Shown here: positions 56,201-64,000 of the stretch, piece by piece
Position numbering within the stretch: position 1 is the first letter of the stretch
Layout: each line of letters starts with the position of its first letter
NCBI RefSeq assembly: GCF_964340395.1
Contig: NC_135570.1
Location: 821,001-885,000, forward strand
DNA from: Glandiceps talaboti
Lineage: Eukaryota > Hemichordata > Enteropneusta > Spengelidae
DNA: 64,000 bases
Direction: 5' to 3'
Notes under the pieces: generated by a model
What the model was told of the DNA's origin: nothing
The model's input: only the letters and a program-made list of their open reading frames with translations
Database searches by the model: none
Made by a program: the position numbers and the translations under genes

Positions 56201-57143
56201 TCCAGCATACACACTGTATTGTCTTGGTGCCCTGGGTATCACTGCTGGTGCTCATAGACTGTGGTCTCATCGTACCTACAAAGCCAAATGGCCTCTCAGA
56301 GTGTTTCTTGCCATCATACAAACATTGGCTTTTCAGGTAAGTTCAGTAAGAATTACAACTAAATTTACATTCCACAAGTGACATATTTTAGATGTTTATT
56401 ATTTCTCAATATTTTTCTTTGTTCAGCCAAGAAAATGTAAGAGCTGTAAGGGGGCTTTGTCACTACAAGTTGCTAGATGACAAAAGTCTTAGATCATGAG
56501 TATTTTTATAACCTCACCTTCAGTCTTAAAGTCATATATGAATGCGGTAACATCATCACATATATATGAATGCTCCAATAGCATTAAACTACCCGCACTG
56601 TCTGTTAAGAACAGAATGTCGTGTTAAGGCAAATCCATTTGACTACACAGTGGAAAAATAGGTCTTAGAAAGTGAGCCCACATGTATAGTTCTAGATTAC
56701 TGTTAAGTTGAATTTTCTAAAAATAACTAATTCAAATTTGTTACAGAATGATATTTTTGAATGGAGCCGAGACCACAGGGTCCACCACAAGTATTCAGAG
56801 ACAGATGCTGATCCACACAATGCTAAGAGAGGATTCTTCTTTGCTCATATTGGCTGGCTGCTGGTCAGAAAACACCCTGATGTCATCAAGAAAGGCAAAC
56901 AACTTGATCTTAGTGACCTGAAAGCAGATCCTATAGTTCGTATTCAAAGAAGGTATGTTGGAAATAAAAGTGTTTGTACTGCATACATTTATTTCACTAG
57001 AATATACATTACAGTCAAATAACTATTGAAAACAAAATCAAAGTTACAAATGTCATACAATAAACATTAGCTGCTGTAAGAAGAATTCTTTTTAACTGTC
57101 ACACAGTGTTTAGTAAGTAATTAAGTGAACCCACAATAATTGA

Positions 57144-57216
<73 letters not shown>

Positions 57217-59053
57217 GACTGTCTGTCTGTCTGTCTGTCTGTCTAAGCACAATAGACATAGCATACGATGTACTAGTATAAGTAGTGAAGTCACAAAAGA
57301 ATTCTTCCTAACTAGTCTAGTTTGTGGTCCTTGGAATATATTGGAACAACTAGATAGCCTAGGTATAATGTGTATGTGATTTGAACATGTGACCATATCC
57401 AATGATATCACCTGATAGTAATAGAAAGGTCACAAATACAGATTATTGGATAAGTAATCATTCTGTTAAGGTGACATTTAAAGACAAACCTACATTATGT
57501 CATTCTCAGATACATGTGTTGTCTGGACATCAGTGGTAATTAAGTCTTTCAAATGACTATGTTAAAGGGGCATAAACTATGTTTTTTGTTTTATGATGCG
57601 TGTTTAAAAGTCACTCATAGCACTAGTATTCTACTAACTGAAGTATACTTAACCATCACTTGTAATTAACTGAACTCAAACCTAGTATTAGAATATAACA
57701 TATGAACGATCTGATGATGTAATTTTTTGTACATATCAAAGAACTTTAAGGAATCTATACTAGGCAGTCAACTGTTCTAACAATGCCAGAAGACAATTGT
57801 AATGTTATAGAAGGTATGCATGGACAATAATTATACTTACTAGAATAGTTTAGTAGAGGTTTAAACTGTAAGATACGTCATGCCGTTCTGCCCTCACTGG
57901 CCTCCTCTCACCCTCTCATATGGGAGGGGTTGACTGATGTGTGAGGGTGCCCTGTCATGGTGTACCTTACAGACTAGTAGAGGTTTTATGTCAGTAATTT
58001 CAGTTGAGTAAAATGTTTATAAACTCTGAGCTTGTGCCACTTTATTATTTTTGGAGAGTGATGTATTTGGTCAAAGTTCACAGCTGTTACATATGAAAAT
58101 CATACCCATAACCTTGAGGACCTATCGGTCAAACACTAAGCGCTGTCTGTATTCTATGGTAGAGATTAGAATTAGATAAAGCGAACAGAGATCTTTGATA
58201 TATGTGGATTGTAATATTTTTTGGTCCCAGTTGTAATTTTTTTGGTCAAAGGTCACAGCTGTGACATATAAAAGTCATATTCAGTAACCTCATGGGGTCA
58301 TAATAATTCAGTCCAAAGGTTATAGATCTCCATCAGTGGCCTTGTCAATTATAGTTGACTGGTTATGAAAAGCAAGACAATGTAGATTGATTACAGTTCA
58401 CCATTTATTTATCACAATGGTCATTTTGTTTAGCCAGATTGTCAGGACCATAAACTTAATAATGATCCTGCTATTATACCTGTCTCAATATTAAACTGAT
58501 AATTTCAATCAAATCATTTCATTTTAAAGTATCTTTTTCAATTTCAAAAAGAAACTGCAAGTCAGTTTTTGATAAATATGATTATAATAATGTCACATAT
58601 TAACATTCAGCTTTGTGTTATATCATTTACAGAATCTACCTGCCTGCCATGGTAATGATATGCTTCATTCTACCAGCCACCATACCAACGTATTGGGGTG
58701 AAACCAAATGGAATGCATTTTTCGTGTGTGCTTTACTGCGCTATGCAGTTACACTACATAACACGTGGTGTGTGAACAGTGTGGCGCATATGTTTGGCAA
58801 CAAACCATATGACCAATTTATCAACCCAACCGAAAATAGAATGGTAATCCTAGGTGCATTGGGTGAAGGATTTCACAACTATCACCATGTATTCCCAAGT
58901 GACTACGCTACCAGTGAGTTCGGCATTGAACGCATGAACACAACAAAACTGTTTATAGATAGCTGTGCTTACTTCGGACTTGCCTATGACAGAAAAAAAA
59001 TGAGCCCAGATGTGGTGAAGAAAAGAAAAATCCGTACCGGAGATGGATCTTAA
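50239..59053 (+). CDS. SCD: Stearoyl-CoA (delta-9) desaturase
   Basis: ER membrane di-iron enzyme that introduces a delta-9 double bond into palmitoyl- and stearoyl-CoA with cytochrome b5. Four exons: 50239-50461, 56206-56336, 56747-56952, 58633-59053. All are GT-AG with agreeing phases, giving 326 residues (human SCD 359; the shortfall is in the N-terminal tail). The three histidine boxes are intact: HRLWSH (91-96), HRVHH (128-132) and HNYHH (268-272), plus NSVAH (His239). Hydrophobic segments flank them, e.g. NVILMSVLHVASVYGIFLLP and AMVMICFILPATIPTYW. The conserved GLAYDRKKMS and RTGDGS ending is present. The start is the first ATG of the exon, followed by an acidic tail. Intron 1 (5.7 kb) holds a SINE and several duplications. 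Its orthologues in human are SCD and SCD5. Confidence 0.96.
52303..52422. repeat. 32-bp perfect inverted repeat in SCD intron 1
   Basis: ATCTATATCAAGTGTAAAAG then TATACTGTTTCA (52303-52334) is exactly complemented at 52391-52422, with a 56-base loop. The right arm runs directly into the tandem duplication that follows. Confidence 0.93.
52410..52547. repeat. 69-bp tandem duplication
   Basis: Two copies (52410-52478, 52479-52547) start ACTTGATATRGATGATATAA and end TTATGGGTTGT, differing at only about one base, so recent. It lies in SCD intron 1. Confidence 0.95.
52814..52849 (+). repeat. G-rich GGGGGT tract
   Basis: Repeated GGGGGT with GGGGTGA variants, able in principle to form a G-quadruplex in the SCD transcript. 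A similar tract (17798-17838) lies in lipase intron 2. Confidence 0.8.
53375..53605 (-). mobile_element. Old tRNA-derived SINE
   Basis: The right end is a worn tRNA-like head in reverse: CCTGCAACTTTCGTATTTTA then ATAGCCAATCTAACCTATTG, the pattern left by an anticodon-arm-to-A-box region. The body contains GGGTTGACTGAGGCACA, CTTGCCCAAGGAC and AAATGGCAGTGACAGAGCT. I recall this combination from SINE-like repeats of invertebrate and fish genomes. The B box is degenerate. Located in SCD intron 1, opposite strand. Confidence 0.6.
54835..55010. repeat. Imperfect ~105-bp tandem duplication
   Basis: Both copies have GATATTT, ACTATCAACCAA, GATATCA or GATATGA, then ATATCAAATC, GATCAAC or GATGAAC, and CATATTTCATAA or CACATTTCATAA. 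In SCD intron 1. Confidence 0.75.
55096..55150 (+). mobile_element. Half of the 31932-type hairpin element
   Basis: AAAATGTCAATTAGGATAGC then AGAATAGTGTAGTG matches the right arm of the 31932 hairpin (GTCAGTTAGGATAGTGGAATATCGTAGTG). Followed by TTAGTCCTACA; 43548 has TTGGTCCTATA in the same place. Confidence 0.6.
57143..57244. repeat. (GTCT)n microsatellite
   Basis: About 25 GTCT units in SCD intron 3. Confidence 0.98.
57863..57974. mobile_element. Short TIR element with 12-bp flanking repeat
   Basis: Near-terminal inverted repeats CTGTAAGATAC and GTACCTTACAG, flanked on both sides by TAGTAGAGGTTT (57851-57862 and 57975-57986). The core has an internal CCTCTCAYYCTCTCATATGGGAGGGG foldable segment. 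A relative lies at 35255-35345. It is in SCD intron 3. Confidence 0.75.
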
Positions 59054-59244
59054 AAATTGAGTCAAGTGATTTCTAGTGCCAAGAAAAATAGAATATAAAT
59101 AGAATATAAGTTTTGCACGATTATACTGGAAATGGCATGTGATACAACAATGGCATATGTGATATCAGCAAGCTAACAGACACAAACTATTATGAGATGT
59201 TGATGTTAAAGCTATAAATGGGTTATTGGTGTAACCACACATAC

Positions 59245-59250
59245 AATAAA
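59245..59250 (+). terminator. Candidate SCD poly(A) signal
   Basis: AATAAA 192 bases after the stop codon. A second hexamer at 59862-59867 would give a longer 3' UTR. Confidence 0.5.
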
Positions 59251-60288
59251 CTGGTGTTTCTGATAACAATATTTCCTCAAGTTGCCACACATTCAACCTT
59301 ATTCATTATTTACACTATCTTGATTACCGGTTATTGTATCCACAGAACTAAGTCATCACTATCACCCATTTACGTAAATAACTACATGCAACATCAATAC
59401 TTTAGTCTGTGTTTATCTTAGTTTGTCGATAGCATGTTTTCCATAGTAGTATTTGAGAACTGAGAGTGAGGCTTTCATGTGCAATATACTGTAAAAAGTA
59501 TAAATTGCAGATAAGGCCTTAACCTCCCCTTCAGCTAAAATGTGACGGCTATGTAAATTGTATAGACATCAATTTCAAAGCTAAATTCTGACAATGGAGT
59601 AATAAGCACACATATATCAGGTGACTGATAATGGTTGGTTGTAATTACAAGTAGCCACTAGAACATGAGCAAAGTATTTACATGAATGTTTGGAGCACTT
59701 TATTAAAAGAATGTAAATGTATTACCGTATGTATGACGTTTTGAAAATGATAAGAAAAGTTCTTAGTGGCCATAATACATATAGCAATGAATCATTTGTA
59801 AATCGCTATTTGAATTTGTGCAAACATCACAATATCAATGGAAGTGAACTTTGTCATATAAAATAAAATGCTTTACTATGTATACCGACCATGATAAAGT
59901 AAAAGCCATTAACTGGTGTTATCTTGGTAAATAGCTCCCTCTAGTGACAGATTTGCTCATCTTTGAAAACAAAATGACCTGTTAAAGTTTCTATAGTTAG
60001 CAAATCAGCAACACCCTTAAAGTTTACAAATACATTGAAAAGTACATAAAATTGTTCTTTGTATTGTGGTTGAATGATGCTATAAGAATTAATTTATTTA
60101 GTTTCAAATGGAGTTTATAATGCTGATTTATTTTCTAAAGATATGACATTCCAATAGACAGTTTATTGTATTACAATCTTAAGTTTGTATATTAAATTAC
60201 AAATAATATTTCAATGTAAGTTAACTTGTATCATGCCACATTCAATGGAAAACAATGACAATGACACAACTACTGAGGCTTTAAATAG

Positions 60289-60655
60289 TCTTAAAGGCCA
60301 GGGTTTCAATCCCAGGTTCTCACATTAATGATATCATGCATGCACTGAAGCCATAACTTAAAGGCCAAGGTTTCAATCCCAGGTTCTCACATTAGTGATA
60401 TCACTGGAGCCATAACTTAAAGGCCAGGGTTTCAATCCCAGGTTCTCACATTAATGATATCATGCATGCACTGAAGCCATAACTTAAAGGCCAAGGTTTC
60501 AATCCCAGGTTCTCACATTAGTGATATCACTGGAGCCATAACTTAAAGGCTAGGGTTTCAATCCCAGGTTCTCACATTAGTGATATCACTGGAGCCATAA
60601 CTTAAAGGCCAGGGTTTCAATCCCAGGTTCTCACATATTAAGGTGTAATCTTATC
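60289..60655. repeat. Tandem array of a transposon end (59/67 bp)
   Basis: Five units and a sixth start, each AAGGCCAGGGTTTCAATCCC, AGGTTCTCACATTA, then ATGATATC with CATGCATGCACTGAAGCC (67-bp form) or ACTGGAGCC (59-bp form), and ATAACTTA. Order 67, 59, 67, 59, 59. The unit is the left end of the element at 60597-60773. Confidence 0.95.
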
Positions 60656-60773
60656 AGTGGAGCTATAAAGATTAAAATAGGGATTATTCTTTTGTTCGGG
60701 ACCAACTTTTTGTAAAGCTTTGTCAGACAACTGTTTTTCTCACCTTTTTTTTTTTGGAACTTGGCCTTTAAGT
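60597..60773. mobile_element. TIR repeat, short copy
   Basis: Inverted ends ACTTAAAGGCCA and TGGCCTTTAAGT (right end with one mismatch region), about 177 bp, homologous in order to 2236-2590. Its left end is the last unit of the tandem array. Confidence 0.7.
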
Positions 60774-61070
60774 AACCTTTGAACCTGAATATCCAACATC
60801 TACTGTCAGGTGACTAATAAAGTTGGTCACCTGACTTTGTCAGTGAATCATATCTCTGATGTTGATGAAAGTAATGCTAGGTTAGTAACAAATAAATCTT
60901 ACTGATGTTTAAAAATTGAGCATCTCATGTCAAACTATCAATTTTGTTATTGGTCCAAGGAGAGATGTTTGTTCTAATTAAATTGTGGCAAAATTTGGAA
61001 AATGTTTCCAAGGGGAGTCAAGAGAATAAGGTGAACTATGCAGTTTTGATATAATTTGTGACATTCATTG

Positions 61071-61270
61071 CATTGCATACTAGTGTTTGTGACATTCATT
61101 ACATTGCATACTAGTGTTTGTGACATTCATTGCATTCCATACTAGTGTTTGTGACATTCTGTGCATTACATACGTGTTTGTGACATTCATTACATTGCAT
61201 ACTAGTGTTTGTGACATTCATTGCATTCCATACTAGTGTTTGTGACATTCTGTGCATTGCATACTAGTGT
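61071..61270. repeat. 31-bp minisatellite
   Basis: About six and a half units of TTTGTGACATTCATTGCATT then GCATACTAGTG, some with CATTCTGTGCATT. Confidence 0.95.
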
Positions 61271-61289
61271 TTGTGCTGAGGTTCAAACC

Positions 61290-61463
61290 ATGGGGGGGGG
61301 GGGGGGGGGGAGACAGACAGAGAGAGACAGAGAGACAGAGAGACGATATTAAGACCATGACAAGAGAGGGACCATAGAAACACATTTTGTTGCTTGGGGT
61401 CTTCCAATCTAATTTCACTGTTGTTAGTTCTGACCACTGACAGTCTCTCTCTCTCTCTCTCTC
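61290..61463. repeat. Poly-G, (GACA)n and (CT)n tracts
   Basis: A run of about 18-20 G (61292-61310), then GACAGAGA-type repeats to 61345, and CT dinucleotides at 61444-61463. Confidence 0.95.
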
Positions 61464-61736
61464 TTAAAAGAGTTCTGGAAATCATTGCTATAGTGTTGAA
61501 GTTAAAAACATTCTTAGAGTAAGAACAAACTGAATGTGATCATAAAATTGAAATCAAACATATTATAAATAGTCAATACTTTTTTATTATGCTTTGTGTA
61601 AGTAGAAACTTTAAATAGTTTGAAGTTTTGCAAAGATTTAATTAAGAGACAGATATTGTTACAGATTATAAAGTTGTAAATCCCTTTGTTTTAACATTGA
61701 CTTCAAAAAAGCCAATGTACTTCAAGTCCTGTTCAC

Positions 61737-62105
61737 CAGGCTAACTATTCTAGTTTCCCATTCAGCAGGAAAACTATTCTATAGTTTTCCCGTTCACCAG
61801 GCTAACTATTCTACTTTCCCGTTCACAAGGCAAACTATTCTATAGTTTTCCCGTTCACCAGGCTAACTATTCTACTTTCCCGTTCACAAGGCAAACTATT
61901 CTATAGTTTCCCGTTCACCAGGCTAACTATTCTACCTTCCCGTTCACAAGGCAAACTATTCTATAGTTTCCTGTTCACCAGGCTAACTATTCTACTTTCC
62001 CGTTCACCAGGCAAACTATTCTATAGCTTCCTGTTCACCAGGCAAACTATTCTATTGTTTCCCGCCACAGGCAAACTATTCTATTGTTTCCCGATCACCA
62101 GGCTA
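61737..62105. repeat. ~30-bp minisatellite in dimers
   Basis: About 12 units of CCCGTTCACCAGGCTAACTA then TTCTACTTT, alternating with CCCGTTCACAAGGCAAACTA then TTCTATAGTTT, so a 59-60 bp dimer is the amplified unit. Confidence 0.93.
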
Positions 62106-62286
62106 TGTAGTTGATAGTTATACTTTCTGTATTTGCTTAAACCTGTCACATTGCAATAAATTACATGAAATTTGACCTTGAGTTTGATGAGTTATTGATT
62201 TATTATTATTATTTTTACACAACATATTTACACCACTGTGCCATTTAAGCCAGTTTGACAACATCGACACACTAAAATTTGGTAAT

Positions 62287-62386
62287 CGCCTATCCTCAGG
62301 TATCCATGGCCCCTCTCGGAAGGTGTCAGCAGCAGTCGCCTATCCTCAGGTATCCATGACCCCTCTCAGAGGGTGTCAGCAGCAGT
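62287..62386. repeat. 50-bp tandem duplication
   Basis: Two adjacent copies of CGCCTATCCTCAGGTATCCA, then TGGCCCCTCTCGGA and AGGTGTCAGCAGCAGT, differing at four or so bases. Confidence 0.95.
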
Positions 62387-62692
62387 CGCAAAGTCCTTTG
62401 CACCGAGTGTTTACTTTAAATTGAGACACTTGTAGTTGCATTTACACTGTGGAGATCGTACATACCTCCTATCTTTTACTATGGAGTGACTCTCAAGGAA
62501 AACCCCATTCTATCATTCTGACGTGCAACTGAAATGTTTGTTAGCCATTACATGTAAAGGGCATACTGCTTTACACTATGCACAGTCACTTGTATACTTA
62601 TGACCTCCAGCATTTGGTATCAGTTCTGTAACATGTATAACTCAGACTTTGTATATTAAAAAGACATTTACACAATTTGATAGTATAAATAT

Positions 62693-62949
62693 AATAGGGA
62701 ACTTGCAATCCAGACTGAGCATGCTCGGATGCAAAGGACTATGGGATTATCTGTGGTTATCATAGTACCTAATCTGGAGCTACTGATAAAAATAACCTCC
62801 CACAATTGTCAGGGTAACTATGAATTGATCAGTTGTGGTTACAAACAATGTATCAACATTGTTTACAATACTATTTGATTACCGTAGTATGTATTATCAC
62901 TTTTCCCATGATGCAACATTCAACATGGCTGGTTTGCAAGTTCCCTATT
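62693..62949. mobile_element. 257-bp TIR element beside Kelch gene
   Basis: AATAGGGAACTTGCAA is exactly inverted at the right end (TTGCAAGTTCCCTATT), followed inwards by CCAG and CTGG. Interior non-coding with a small hairpin AAACAATGT and ACATTGTTT. No target duplication could be defined. Confidence 0.75.
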
Positions 62950-62963
62950 GTATGAAGAGTACT

Positions 62964-63080
62964 GATCACCCTTGTACCTCTATACTCTGATAAATGACTG
63001 ATGTAGTCGTAATGTAGAAAATGAACCTTTTCTTTGTGTCAGTACCTCTCTATTACTTTCTGTCTGTCTCTCTCCCATTC
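62964..63080 (-). repeat. Duplicated 3' end of the Kelch gene
   Basis: Bases 62964-63020 repeat 63112-63170 (GAGTACTGAT, TTGTACC, CTATACT, TGATAAATGACTG, GTAGTCGTAAT). On the minus strand this copy again encodes LRLHQSFIRV and stop, against LRLRQSFIKV and stop in the gene. Confidence 0.8.
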
Positions 63081-63136
63081 CCTCATCTATGTCGTGTTTG
63101 AAAATCTCATGAGGAGTACTGATTATTTTTGTACCC

Positions 63137-64000
63137 CTATACTTTGATAAATGACTGTCGTAGTCGTAATTCACAGAACAAACTCTTCTTTCTTTCCCAA
63201 ACTCTTAGTAGGATATCCGGAACATAATGCCGGAGGTCAACACCATACTTCTCCGTGGATATTCTGGCTCCTGTGTCATACCAGTATGAGCCAAGGATCA
63301 GATAGACCTTTCCTTTGAAGACGATAACAGAATCTTGATATCGTTGTGGTACAAGTCTCTCCATGTCAGCCATATCATGATGCCATGAAATCTGCATGTC
63401 TGCATCTACTCCTCCAATCCATAATTCAAGCCTATCTGTTTTCATACAATGAGTTACTACACATACTTCTTGATTGAACACTTTCACAGAGACAATATTC
63501 TGATTAGACAGCTCTTCTGAAACACCTGATGTTATCCATTCATTCAGTTCAGGATTGAGAAATCCATAGAGGAGGGAACCGCTCGGGTCTCGTCCAAAAA
63601 CTAGTAGACTCTTGCCAATGTAACTCAATGTTAGTATGGTTGTGAAATCTTCATTGTAGCTAGTCACTGGATACATATACTGCCACTGTCCAGTACTAAA
63701 GTTGAAACGTTGAATCTCTGTACCCAGACTGACATACAAACACTTGCCTGCAATGATCATGTTCAGTTTTTCCCAGGATTCAACTTTGGGTTTGCAATAT
63801 TTCAAGTTAATCCACTGATTCATTGCAACGTTATAATTGTATATCATAGTTTTGTTGAGTGATACATAGAAAGAGTCACCATGTACTATACAGTCATCAT
63901 TGCTGGACAGACTCATGGACTGATTTGGGACCCTCAAGAAATTAATATCTTTCCATGTCTTAGAATACATATCAACATACTGACTATGAACTGATGGGAA
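63137..64000 (-). CDS. Kelch-type beta-propeller protein, C-terminal part
   Basis: The minus-strand frame is open from the right window edge (in frame FPSVHSQYVD before the first methionine) to a stop at 63137-63139, so about 287 residues are seen and the N terminus lies outside. At least four blades can be marked by the spaced Tyr/Phe-Trp pattern: YNYNVAMNQWINL, RFNFSTGQWQYM, GFLNPELNEWITS, and VPQRYQDSVIVFKGKVYLILGSY with the usual xxVYxxGG-like strand. Such propellers with an upstream BTB-BACK act as cullin-3 substrate adaptors, but no BTB is visible here. No introns in the visible part. The glycine doublets of textbook Kelch repeats are mostly lost, so the call is to the fold rather than a named KLHL. 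Confidence 0.7.
   Translation of the reverse strand, partial: FPSVHSQYVDMYSKTWKDINFLRVPNQSMSLSSNDDCIVHGDSFYVSLNKTMIYNYNVAMNQWINLKYCKPKVESWEKLNMIIAGKCLYVSLGTEIQRFNFSTGQWQYMYPVTSYNEDFTTILTLSYIGKSLLVFGRDPSGSLLYGFLNPELNEWITSGVSEELSNQNIVSVKVFNQEVCVVTHCMKTDRLELWIGGVDADMQISWHHDMADMERLVPQRYQDSVIVFKGKVYLILGSYWYDTGARISTEKYGVDLRHYVPDILLRVWERKKSLFCELRLRQSFIKV

Noticed and set aside
50462-56205. Missing desaturase exon in the long first intron
   Set aside because: Exons 1 and 2 join in phase and align with human SCD without a length gap around the junction (TWLF-AYTLYCLGALG).
60289-62105. CRISPR-like array
   Set aside because: The repeats are head-to-tail minisatellites without unique spacers, in an animal genome.

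Overview
This is a window of animal nuclear DNA: AT-rich, repeat-laden, with short phase-consistent exons separated by long GT-AG introns. Five complete protein-coding genes and one truncated at the right edge can be assembled. They are cyclophilin A-type peptidyl-prolyl isomerase (minus, 8455-12863), a secreted or lysosomal acid lipase (plus, 14409-21389), histone H2A.Z (minus, 23534-25542), a REDD1/DDIT4-family mTORC1 inhibitor (minus, 35556-39546), a stearoyl-CoA (delta-9) desaturase (plus, 50239-59053) and the C-terminal half of a Kelch-type beta-propeller protein (minus, 63137 to the edge). Exon limits were set by joining GT/AG boundaries whose phases agree and whose joined proteins match the known family lengths (165, 429, 128, 213 and 326 residues). 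UTRs and transcription starts are not proven.

The organism is probably a marine invertebrate bilaterian. The gene structures are animal, tRNA-derived SINEs with a Pol III A/B box and a (TTA)n tail are present, and microsatellite and MITE density is high. I cannot name the phylum from sequence alone.

Layout. 1-8.4 kb holds no firm gene: a 25-bp satellite, two inverted-repeat elements, a doubtful membrane-protein exon and a large ATGT/GTAG microsatellite. 8.4-13 kb is cyclophilin. 14.4-21.4 kb is the lipase, with a SINE in intron 1. 23.5-25.5 kb is H2A.Z with a compact promoter, and about 1 kb upstream of its start codon lies a fold-back duplicate of its first exon. 26-35.5 kb is gene-free apart from a decayed LINE tail, a hairpin element and simple repeats. 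35.5-39.5 kb is the REDD gene. 40-50 kb has no recognised gene but a cluster of small inverted-repeat transposons (one with a clear 8-bp target duplication), a 32-bp perfect palindrome and a LINE relic. 50.2-59 kb is the desaturase. 60-63 kb is several minisatellites derived partly from a transposon end, then the Kelch gene with a duplicated 3' end.

The genes do not form a pathway, although lipase, desaturase and REDD all touch lipid or nutrient metabolism. What stands out is linkage. The relatives of these genes lie on human 10q22-q24 (PPIF, DDIT4, LIPA, SCD) and 4q21-q24 (SCD5, H2AZ1, DDIT4L), a duplicated pair of regions, so the window looks like a piece of the unduplicated ancestral linkage group. 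I found no CRISPR, operon-like defence system or other exotic coding system; the less ordinary material is in the repeats and duplications listed under findings.
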